Source of the DNA: Humisphaera sp.
GTDB taxonomy: Bacteria > Planctomycetota > Phycisphaerae > Tepidisphaerales > Tepidisphaeraceae
Reading direction: 5' to 3'
Assembly (NCBI GenBank): GCA_025351525.1
Contig: JANXVV010000095.1
Location: 1-6,245, forward strand
DNA length: 6,245 bases
Shown here: one piece after another, positions 1 through 6,131 of the stretch
Position numbering within the stretch: the first letter of the stretch is position 1
Layout: every line of letters begins with the position of its first letter
Notes under the pieces: model-generated
The model's database searches: none
What the model was told of the DNA's origin: nothing
Seen by the model: only the letters and a program-made list of their open reading frames with translations
Position numbers and translations under genes: made by a program

Positions 1-2
1 AT

Positions 3-23
3 GCATGGGCGAGACGCCCATGC
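3..23. repeat. Perfect short inverted repeat (hairpin) at the left edge
   Basis: Bases 3-11 (GCATGGGCG) are exactly complementary to 15-23 (CGCCCATGC), with a 3-base AGA loop. No T-run follows on either strand within the window, so it is not a classic Rho-independent terminator. It could be the end of an upstream gene's 3' structure or one copy of a dispersed intergenic palindrome. The hairpin is seen directly; its role is unknown. Confidence 0.6.
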
Positions 24-111
24 CACCTTATTCAAAGCAGCCATTCCGGGTGGGCTGTACTACGTTAAGAATAGCTCGTTTAAAAAATAAATTTAAATTG
101 CCGGAAAACGA

Positions 112-139
112 TTGACATCACAATGATAGCTGATATCCT
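112..139 (+). promoter_or_regulatory. Candidate sigma70-type promoter for the operon
   Basis: A perfect TTGACA -35 box (112-117) is followed after 16 bases by TATCCT (134-139), which matches four of six -10 consensus bases including the key T-A...T. An AT-rich tract at about 80-102 lies just upstream, where an UP element would sit. Transcription would start near 146, giving a leader of about 295 bases before the DUF1800 start codon. The inference rests on motif match alone; the host's sigma factor preferences are unknown. Confidence 0.35.
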
Positions 140-180
140 TCATAACGTCCCAAATTGCCTGATCTGATTCGAGGGCACCG

Positions 181-267
181 ATGAATTCGATTGACAGATC
201 GCGTTCGAATGCTTTAGGTTTTATGGGATTTGCAGTGCTTACCTACTGGTTCAATCGTTTGCTATGA
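181..267 (+). CDS. Possible 28-residue leader peptide / small ORF
   Basis: An ATG at 181 is preceded by GAGGG (171-175) at a 5-base spacing, a reasonable ribosome binding site. The frame runs 28 codons to TGA at 265-267. The peptide begins MNSIDRSRSN and ends in a hydrophobic, aromatic stretch (ALGFMGFAVLTYWF, then NRLL), so it could be a tiny membrane peptide. It lies between the candidate promoter and the DUF1800 gene, 172 bases upstream of the latter and in the same direction. I recognise no family. An ORF this short can occur by chance, and only the SD placement argues for it. No attenuator-like terminator is evident after it. Confidence 0.22.
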   Translation: MNSIDRSRSNALGFMGFAVLTYWFNRLL

Positions 268-428
268 TTGTTTAAGCTGGATGTCGCGTCTGAATCGCAA
301 TCGCCGGCCACTGGCCTGCTGTCTTGAACCTTTTCCCACATAGATATTGCGTTCGTTCATTTAATTCTGCCGCTTTGAGACCGCAGATTGACTGTGCGAA
401 TGTTGTCCGATCAGGGATGCTTACACAC

Positions 429-433
429 GGAGG
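429..433 (+). promoter_or_regulatory. Shine-Dalgarno sequence of the DUF1800 gene
   Basis: GGAGG is followed by 6 bases and then the ATG at 440. This strong, well-spaced site fixes the start of the large gene, and the signal peptide begins directly at that ATG. Confidence 0.85.
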
Positions 434-439
434 ACCGTT

Positions 440-3400
440 ATGAGTCGCCGCTCTTTCAGTAAGACTTTTGCACTGTTGTTATTCGGAGGATGCGTTGCCT
501 ACGGCATTGCCGCGGAAGCTGCCGCTCCCGTGTTGCAATCTGCCGCTTCGCGCAAAATTCACCCTCTGTTTGGAGGAACGCCCACTCCTTTCGACACGGC
601 GCTTACCGCTGCGGTTCTGCCCTACACGCTTCCCAGCAATATGCCTGCCGTCGAATGCCGTGTCGTCACAGGGGCAGGTGGTTTGACCATCGTGATGACT
701 TTTGACCAGGCCGTGGTCGCGGGAGCTCCCGCGCCGGTCGCCGCCATCACCACCTCGACGGGTGCGACGGGCATGAGCGTCGCCGCTCCTGTCTTCGGCG
801 TCAATACGGTGTCGATGACATTGAGCGGACTGTTGGATCAACACGCTTACAGAGTCTCATTGACTAACATTGCCGCTTCAGATGGCAGCGGCACTCTGGC
901 CTTTGCAGACATCCCGTTTCGCACCCTGAAAGGGGATGTGAATGCAAGTGGCCAAGTGACTAATACCGACCAAATCGCCATCAAGCTGCAGAATTTGAAA
1001 GACATCAATCAAGGCAACTTTCGTTGCGATATCGATGCCAGTGGTCGAATCACCAATTCGGACATCGTGACGGCGAAGTTGCAGAATTTGAAGTCGGCGA
1101 ATCCCGCCGGTGCCTGGCCCAACACGCCGCCTACGATTACCGCCATTGCCGATCAAGCCGCCACCAGCGGCGTGACAACGTCGCCAATTGGGTTCACGGT
1201 CGGTGACGCCGAATCCGCCGCAAATCTGTTGGGTGTGTACGCACTTTCCAGCGACCAAACCCTCTTGCCGAACGCAAATATCTCCATCGGTGGCACAGGC
1301 GCTTCGCGAAGCATTACGGTGACGCCTGCGGGCGGTCAAACCGGCACGTGCCAGGTCAATCTGGTGGTCACCGACGGAATCCTTGCCACGGCAACGATTT
1401 TTAACGTCAATGTCACCGCCGCCTCCACTCTATATATTGCCACGTTGACGCCTGAAGGCGGCCATCCTTCGACCGGCACCGGCACCGCCAGCCTGCAAGT
1501 GTCGGCCGACGGTACACAGGCCGTTCTGCGGTTTCAATACTCCAACCTGACCAGCCCGAAGGTGTCCGAGCATGTTCACCATGGGGCGAACAATGTGAAT
1601 GGGAATATTGTCTATGACATCGATACCCCATCACTCCCCAGCCCGCCCGCTCAACAGGCGGATGGTTCGTACCTGTGGATTTTCGATCAGACTCAACCCC
1701 CGGCTTCCGAGACCTACCCGCCGTTCATCGTTTCCGAAATCGCCGCCGGTAATTACTATTTGAACATCCACTCCGCCAACTTCCCGACAGGCGAGATTCG
1801 CGGGCAGTTCAATGCCGCCAGCGGGTCGCAGCTTTTCACCGCGCCCGCCGCGGCACCCACGCAGCCCGCCGCCGTGCCGACCACGAATGACATCGCCCGA
1901 TTCCTGGCCCAGGCCACCTTCGGGGCTAAACTCACTGACATTGATGCAGCCAGCGCGGTGGTCACTTCAAATACCCTCAGTGACGGCACCACCAATTCGT
2001 ACGATGCCTGGTTGAACGCTCAGTTTGCCGCTCCGATCACGTCAATCTATGGAGACGTCACCACCGGTGCCGCCAATCCTCCCTGGACATTCTCAGCCCG
2101 CATCAATGCCGAATTGAACGGCATCTCGCCGGATCGGGTCGTTGACGCATGGTGGCATAACGCGTTGACCGCGCCGGACCAGCTGGCCCAGCGCGTGGCG
2201 TTTGCGTACAGCGAAATCTTCGTGATCTCTTCCGTCGACGGCAGCACCAACTTTAATTCTCCGGGCATGGCGAGCTACCACGATTTGCTCGCCGCAGATG
2301 CGTTTTTGAACTTCCGCCAGATTCTGGGCGATGTCACCTTGAATCCGATGATGGGCCAGTACCTCAACATGAGGGGCAACACCACGCAGGTGCTTCCGGC
2401 CAAGCCCAATGAAAACTATGCCCGCGAAATCATGCAGTTGTTTAGCATTGGTCTTAATCTTCTGCAGCCCGATGGCACTTTAAAGCTTGACGCCACCGGA
2501 CTTCCGATTCCTTCGTATAACCAGACCGTGATCGAAGGGTTTGCCCAACTCTTCACAGGCTATGATCTCAACGGAACCGTTGCCAACATCGATAAACTCC
2601 CCTACCTGACGACGCCGAGCACGACCAACTCTCTCCAGATTTGGAACAACACGTATCACAGCCCGATGACTCCATCGAATTCCGGCATCTATCACTCGTC
2701 CTACGAGAAAGATTTGCTCTCCTATACGGGCGATTATGTCCACGCGCCCGGATCGGGTGACCGGTACTACATCCCGGCCGTCGGCGGTACGCAGGATACT
2801 ACTACGACCAACCTTGAACTGAACCAGGGGCTGGATAATGTCTTCAATCACCCCAATGTCGGACCGTTTATTTGCCGGGAACTGATTCAAAGGCTGGTGG
2901 GAAGCACGCCGAGCCCCGCCTATATCTATCGGGTTGCCCAAATTTTCGCAGACGATGGCACCGCCGGGCATATTCGCGGTAATATGAAGGCTGTCATTCG
3001 GGCCATCCTAGTTGACCGCGAAGCCCGGGCACCCCAATCGGATGCGTTTCCCATCACCAAGAATTCCGGGTACGGTCATGCCCGCGAACCCGTGCTTTGC
3101 CTGAGCGCCGGAATGCGTGGGTTCCATCCGAATTCCAGCTCGGGTTACTTTAAAGTTTCCCCGACCGATCAATCCCTGGCTCAAGCACCCTATCGGTCTC
3201 CCACCGTGTTCAACTTTTTCTCACCGGACTATTCCCTGCCGGGTCCGATCGCCGTGGCTCACCTGGCTTCCCCGGAGCTGGATCTCACCACGGAAAACAC
3301 GTCCATCAATTTTATCAACTTGATCTATAACGGCGTCTATAACAACGGCAACTGGCCGGGTGGTGACGTGAGCACCCGTTTGGACACCCTGGATGGCTTT

Positions 3401-4303
3401 AACGTCGTCGGTGTGACCACCACCTCCGGCAGCACCTCGGCGACCATCGCCAACCCTACGGGTCTGGCAGTGGGTCAAACCGTTATCGGCAACGGCATCC
3501 CAGCGGGAACGACGATCACCAGTATCGTTCCAAATATTCTGGTGACAATGTCCTTGAATGCCGGAGGATCGGTCACGGCTGACTCGGTGACGATCGGTAC
3601 ACAGACCTTCACCACCAATATCAGCAACTCGAACTCCACATTCCTCCTTCCGGGTACCGTCACTGGGTTGGCAATCAATCAGGCTATCAGTGATACCGGT
3701 GGAGTGGCAGCGGTTCCCAAGATTGCCGGCGGGACGGTTCTTGCAAACTTTGCCAACGCCACTTCCGCAGTCATCACCTTGTCCGCTGCGGCAACCGCCA
3801 ACAACTCCAACTCGAGCATGACGTTTGGCACTCAGGTGGTCAGTGGCAACACCACGAATGGTTCCGCAATTGTAAACATCGCCAATACATCCGGCCTTGT
3901 GGTCGGTCAGGCGGTAGCGGGCACTGGAATTCCGGTGCTGGATTACATCACTGTGATCAACCCGAATGTCTCCATCACGCTTTCCAGCGCACCGACCGCG
4001 ACCAATACCGGCATTAACTTGCAGTACAGCAAGTATGCCAGCGAGTATCAGTTGGCCGATGCAAATGTCGCAACCTCGCCCCCACCGGGTGTGCCGGCTG
4101 CGGCGGGAACACTTGCCCAACTCGGGCTGCTCGACCGATTGAATCTTCAGTTAATGGGCGGACAGATGTCGGCTGCGACGAAAACCCGCATCGCGACCTA
4201 TGTCAATTCACTTCCCACCGGTTCGGGTGGAAATGATCTGGCCCGTGCCCGTGCCGCAGTGAATCTCGTTTTGGCCTCTCCCCAGTTTGGAACGGAAAAG
4301 TAA
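440..4303 (+). CDS. Secreted multidomain DUF1800-family protein with dockerin-like, cadherin-like and CHRD modules
   Basis: The product is 1287 residues, more than twice the usual bare DUF1800 protein. Residues 1-29 are an export signal: SRRSFSK (2-8) fits the twin-arginine pattern, a hydrophobic core follows, and cleavage near AEAAA (25-29) is likely. About 37-160 is an Ig-like module. 165-218 is a dockerin-like EF-hand pair. About 228-327 is a cadherin-like/Ig domain. 330-457 is a CHRD domain, with EHVHHG at 377-382 and a closing FPTGEIRGQF. DUF1800 begins near 483 (TNDIARFLAQATFG). Its hallmarks are NENYAREIMQLF (657-668), an HPN motif in NVFNHPNVGPFI (800-811), RELIQRLV, and SPTVFNFFSPDY (920-931). 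Three beta-type repeats (992-1197) interrupt it before the closing helices (LLDRLNLQLM to LASPQFG). The family is usually paired with DUF1501, and a DUF1501 gene follows 86 bases downstream. The molecular activity of DUF1800 is not established, so a function beyond an exported, surface-associated role would be a guess. The gene is intact at both ends. Confidence 0.95.
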   Translation: MSRRSFSKTFALLLFGGCVAYGIAAEAAAPVLQSAASRKIHPLFGGTPTPFDTALTAAVLPYTLPSNMPAVECRVVTGAGGLTIVMTFDQAVVAGAPAPVAAITTSTGATGMSVAAPVFGVNTVSMTLSGLLDQHAYRVSLTNIAASDGSGTLAFADIPFRTLKGDVNASGQVTNTDQIAIKLQNLKDINQGNFRCDIDASGRITNSDIVTAKLQNLKSANPAGAWPNTPPTITAIADQAATSGVTTSPIGFTVGDAESAANLLGVYALSSDQTLLPNANISIGGTGASRSITVTPAGGQTGTCQVNLVVTDGILATATIFNVNVTAASTLYIATLTPEGGHPSTGTGTASLQVSADGTQAVLRFQYSNLTSPKVSEHVHHGANNVNGNIVYDIDTPSLPSPPAQQADGSYLWIFDQTQPPASETYPPFIVSEIAAGNYYLNIHSANFPTGEIRGQFNAASGSQLFTAPAAAPTQPAAVPTTNDIARFLAQATFGAKLTDIDAASAVVTSNTLSDGTTNSYDAWLNAQFAAPITSIYGDVTTGAANPPWTFSARINAELNGISPDRVVDAWWHNALTAPDQLAQRVAFAYSEIFVISSVDGSTNFNSPGMASYHDLLAADAFLNFRQILGDVTLNPMMGQYLNMRGNTTQVLPAKPNENYAREIMQLFSIGLNLLQPDGTLKLDATGLPIPSYNQTVIEGFAQLFTGYDLNGTVANIDKLPYLTTPSTTNSLQIWNNTYHSPMTPSNSGIYHSSYEKDLLSYTGDYVHAPGSGDRYYIPAVGGTQDTTTTNLELNQGLDNVFNHPNVGPFICRELIQRLVGSTPSPAYIYRVAQIFADDGTAGHIRGNMKAVIRAILVDREARAPQSDAFPITKNSGYGHAREPVLCLSAGMRGFHPNSSSGYFKVSPTDQSLAQAPYRSPTVFNFFSPDYSLPGPIAVAHLASPELDLTTENTSINFINLIYNGVYNNGNWPGGDVSTRLDTLDGFNVVGVTTTSGSTSATIANPTGLAVGQTVIGNGIPAGTTITSIVPNILVTMSLNAGGSVTADSVTIGTQTFTTNISNSNSTFLLPGTVTGLAINQAISDTGGVAAVPKIAGGTVLANFANATSAVITLSAAATANNSNSSMTFGTQVVSGNTTNGSAIVNIANTSGLVVGQAVAGTGIPVLDYITVINPNVSITLSSAPTATNTGINLQYSKYASEYQLADANVATSPPPGVPAAAGTLAQLGLLDRLNLQLMGGQMSAATKTRIATYVNSLPTGSGGNDLARARAAVNLVLASPQFGTEK
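932..1093 (+). other. Dockerin-like pair of EF-hand loops within the DUF1800 protein
   Basis: Residues 165-218 carry two calcium-loop repeats 31 residues apart. Loop 1 has D166, N168, S170, G171, V173 and D177. Loop 2 has D197, D199, S201, G202, I204 and D208. Each is followed by a helix ending in the same six residues, KLQNLK. The coding DNA of that hexapeptide (983-1000 and 1076-1093) matches at 16 of 18 bases. This spacing and residue pattern is that of type I dockerin duplications. Such modules are also common in non-cellulosomal environmental bacteria, so a cohesin partner should not be assumed. The pair sits internally, between an Ig-like region and a cadherin-like domain, rather than at a terminus. 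Confidence 0.8.
1427..1810 (+). other. CHRD domain within the DUF1800 protein
   Basis: Residues 330-457 match the chordin-type CHRD fold. An opening strand runs through YIATLTPEGG, followed by alternating strands with an LRFQYSNL core. A histidine cluster, EHVHHG (377-382), stands where the family has its conserved H-x-H-x-G. The end is the signature Y-x-N-I-H-S then FPTGEIRGQF. In bacteria CHRD domains occur in exported proteins and their ligand is generally unknown. Here the domain lies directly before DUF1800, separated by an Ala/Pro-rich linker (about 465-481). Confidence 0.85.
3413..4030 (+). repeat. Three degenerate beta-type repeats inserted in the DUF1800 domain
   Basis: Three protein repeats lie at residues 992-1055, 1056-1132 and 1133-1197. 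Repeats 1 and 3 share a pattern: T-T-x-G-S, then a short strand, then a hydrophobic-V-G-Q motif (GLAVGQTVIGNGIP; GLVVGQAVAGTGIP), then I-T-x-I-x-P-N, then a T-x-S-L or T-L-S strand. Repeat 2 is longer and more diverged (GTVTGLAINQAISDTG, then ITLSAAATA). Repeats 1 and 2 both end in GTQ. The units are rich in Thr, Ser, Asn, Gly and Ala with almost no charged residues, unlike the flanking DUF1800 sequence. From memory, similar units occur in bacterial surface proteins and phage tail proteins. The DNA repeats are too diverged to be a recent duplication. Confidence 0.8.
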
Positions 4304-4389
4304 ATATCGTTCTCTGTGATGAGGTTGCAACGAGCGTGAGGATCGGTTCCGACGCTGAGAAAAACGAATCATTTATTCAGGTGAAACCT
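4304..4389 (+). other. Intergenic gap between the two operon genes
   Basis: These 86 bases separate the DUF1800 stop from the DUF1501 start. I see no terminator: the only pairing is a weak AGCGT/ACGCT stem (4333-4337 with 4352-4356) without a T-run. No convincing promoter is visible either. Co-transcription of the two genes is therefore the simplest reading. Confidence 0.5.
4379..4384 (+). promoter_or_regulatory. Shine-Dalgarno sequence that sets the DUF1501 start
   Basis: AGGTGA stands 5 bases before the ATG at 4390. The in-frame GTG at 4336 and the ATG at 4417 have no comparable site. This favours a 545-residue product over 563 or 536 residues. Confidence 0.7.
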
Positions 4390-6027
4390 ATGCGACGTAA
4401 AACACAAATCGATGACATGAACCGCCGTGACTTCATGTGGAAGACCGGCTGTGCAAGCCTGGGAGTCGCCAGCATGGCCTCGACCATCTGGGATCTTCGC
4501 TTCATGAACGCAGCCCTGGCCCAGACCTCCGGACCCATCACGGACTACAAGGCATTGGTCTGCGTCTTCCTCTTCGGAGGCAATGACGCCAACAACATGA
4601 TCATCCCCACGGATACCACCACCTACAACACCTATGTCAGCAAGCGGGGCGGGACGTATTCCGCCACCAATCTGGCGACACTGGCAATTCCGGTGGCCGG
4701 CACCACGGGATTGGTGTCGACCTCCTATAGCAATGGAGTCAACTCCACGAGTACCGCCAACATCGGTGTGCTGCCGATCAATCCCCTGATCAGCGATGGT
4801 CACAGCTACGGACTCCACCCGTCCATGCCGGAACTCCAGGATCTCTACAACACCGGGCATATGGCCATCCTGTTAAATGTCGGCACGATGGTCTATCCGT
4901 TCCAGTACGGTGCGGATTCCTACTTTGGGCGCAACGGTCGTGCAAAGGTCCCCCAGCCCTATCAGTTGTTCAGCCATAACGATCAGCAGGTACAATGGCA
5001 AACCAGCGTCTCGGATACCCCCACCGCCACCGGTTGGGGTGGTCGCTCTGCCGACATGATCAATGCGGCGGCGAACGGAACCGCCACCGTGTCCATGTCG
5101 GTCTCTCTGGGTGGACAAAACACGTTTGAAGTGGGCAGCACCGTCAACGAATACAGCATCAGCACCAGTGGCGCTCCGGCACCCACCGGCAGTCTCGGAT
5201 CCGTCGGTGCCGTCGGCACGCAGCTTGAGGCCCTAAACGATTTGATCGGCTACCGCGGTTCCAATGGGACGGCAGCGGCCGATCAGGGCTGGACGGCGGC
5301 TCTGGATATAAAAGCCATTCATCCTAACCTTTACGAACAGTCTTATGCTTCGATCGTGCGCAACGGGATTAACAGTGCTACCCTCGTGAATGCGGTGAAT
5401 GGCGCCCTTTCCAACACCAGTCCTGTGTTCAACAACATGAACACCTATTACACCGGAAGTGCAAGCAACAGCAATATCTCCGGCTTCGCCCAGCAGCTTC
5501 GTTCCGTTGCAAAAATGATCAGCGGACGTGCCTCTTTCGGTCACATGCGCCAAATCTTTTTCGTTCAGATGGGCGGCTTTGATCTGCACACCAATCAGGG
5601 TGGTTATGTCAATTCCGCCGGCGGTTTGCTTTCCCATGCAGGACTGTTCCGAGACCTAAGCCGTGGGCTGCGGGGCTTCTACGATGCCACCGTCGCAATG
5701 GGGGTCGCCACCAACGTGACGGCGTTTACCGTTTCAGACTTCAGCCGTACCTTCCCCCAAAACGGTGGCCTCGGTTCCGACCATGGCTGGGGCAATCACC
5801 AATTGATCGTCGGCGGGGCCGTCAACGGTCAGCGAATGTACGGCCAGTTCACCGATCTGGCGATCAACGGCCAGTTCGATACCGGAACAGGCCGTTGGGT
5901 TCCCGGCACCTCCTGCGATGAATATTTTGCCTGCATGGCCCGCTGGTACGGTGTCAGCACCTCTGACATCGCCGCCACCGTGCTCCCGAATATCGGGCAC
6001 TTTTCCAATAACCTCACGTTCCTGTAA
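4390..6027 (+). CDS. Tat-exported DUF1501-family protein
   Basis: The product is 545 residues from the ATG with the best ribosome binding site. A twin-arginine signal is clear: MNRRDFMWK (10-18), a hydrophobic stretch, and an AxA-type cleavage site at ALA|Q (44/45). The mature part opens with the family hallmark FLFGGNDANN (60-69). It continues with YGLHPSMPELQDLY, SHNDQQVQWQ and GGFDLHTNQ (395-403). Near the C-terminus are SDFSRTF (449-455), the signature SDHGWGNHQ (463-471), and IVGGAVNGQRMYGQ, with a normal end (NIGHFSNNLTFL). DUF1501 belongs to the alkaline phosphatase/sulfatase-like superfamily. D66, D464, H465 and H470 are the obvious metal-ligand candidates, but no substrate is known and I do not assign an enzymatic activity. 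It follows a DUF1800 gene, the usual partner, and is probably co-transcribed and co-functional with it. A Thr/Ser/Asn-rich insert (about 75-130) makes it somewhat longer than typical members. The gene is intact. Confidence 0.95.
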   Translation: MRRKTQIDDMNRRDFMWKTGCASLGVASMASTIWDLRFMNAALAQTSGPITDYKALVCVFLFGGNDANNMIIPTDTTTYNTYVSKRGGTYSATNLATLAIPVAGTTGLVSTSYSNGVNSTSTANIGVLPINPLISDGHSYGLHPSMPELQDLYNTGHMAILLNVGTMVYPFQYGADSYFGRNGRAKVPQPYQLFSHNDQQVQWQTSVSDTPTATGWGGRSADMINAAANGTATVSMSVSLGGQNTFEVGSTVNEYSISTSGAPAPTGSLGSVGAVGTQLEALNDLIGYRGSNGTAAADQGWTAALDIKAIHPNLYEQSYASIVRNGINSATLVNAVNGALSNTSPVFNNMNTYYTGSASNSNISGFAQQLRSVAKMISGRASFGHMRQIFFVQMGGFDLHTNQGGYVNSAGGLLSHAGLFRDLSRGLRGFYDATVAMGVATNVTAFTVSDFSRTFPQNGGLGSDHGWGNHQLIVGGAVNGQRMYGQFTDLAINGQFDTGTGRWVPGTSCDEYFACMARWYGVSTSDIAATVLPNIGHFSNNLTFL

Positions 6028-6056
6028 CGGGTACGGACCGGTTTAGGACTTTTGCA
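6028..6056. other. Short spacer between the DUF1501 stop and the intron boundary
   Basis: Only 29 bases lie between the DUF1501 stop and the inferred intron end. They include GTTTAGGACTTTT but no hairpin that would make a Rho-independent terminator. On the - strand this is the start of the 3' exon (TGCAAAAGTCC...). The operon's original terminator may have been displaced to the far side of the intron, beyond the window. Confidence 0.45.
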
Positions 6057-6126
6057 ATCGGGTAGGAGGGGGCCTTGCGGCCCCCGTCCTCCCACACCAC
6101 CGGACGTACTCATCGTATCCGGCGGT
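6057..6126 (-). ncRNA. Group II intron domains V and VI
   Basis: Domain V: ACCGCCGGA (6126-6118) pairs with UCCGGUGGU (6104-6096), including a G-U wobble at 6123/6099 inside the CGC triad (6124-6122). A two-base CG bulge (6106-6105) separates it from the distal stem UAC/GUA (6117-6115 with 6109-6107), closed by a GAUGA loop. Domain VI: GGGGGCC (6085-6079) and GGCCCCC (6074-6068) close a GCAA tetraloop (6078-6075). AGGA (6087-6090 read in - strand order) pairs with UCCU (6067-6064). A6063 is bulged, and GGG (6093-6091) pairs with CCC (6062-6060). The bulged A lies 7 bases from the proposed intron end, where a branch-point adenosine belongs. Confidence 0.88.
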
Positions 6127-6131
6127 TTCTT

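Noticed and set aside
191..220. A second TTGACA (191-196) with TAGGTT 18 bases downstream (215-220)
   Set aside because: The -10 match is poor and the site lies inside the possible leader ORF. It remains a weaker alternative promoter.
306..316. GGCC-ACT-GGCC mini-hairpin in the leader as an attenuator
   Set aside because: The stem is only 4 bp, and the T-rich bases that follow (331-334) are too few and too far away for a terminator.
470..496. Lipoprotein signal (FGGC, Cys18) in the DUF1800 protein
   Set aside because: The -3 position is Phe rather than Leu/Val/Ile, and the hydrophobic stretch continues to an AEAAA cleavage-type site. Not excluded, but less likely than signal peptidase I cleavage.
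3221..4120. A 299-codon open frame on the - strand, and many shorter antisense and out-of-frame open frames under both large genes
   Set aside because: They lie wholly inside intact genes with clear family motifs, and their translations are Arg/Gly/His-rich without recognisable domains. They are consistent with shadows of GC-rich codon use.
4336..4389. GTG at 4336 as the start of the DUF1501 protein
   Set aside because: It has no Shine-Dalgarno sequence and would put 18 charged residues before the Tat signal. The ATG at 4390 has AGGTGA at a 5-base spacing.
6064..6093. GC-rich hairpin after DUF1501 as an ordinary Rho-independent terminator
   Set aside because: No T-run follows on the + strand. 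The complementary strand matches domain VI in full detail next to a perfect domain V, which explains the hairpin better.
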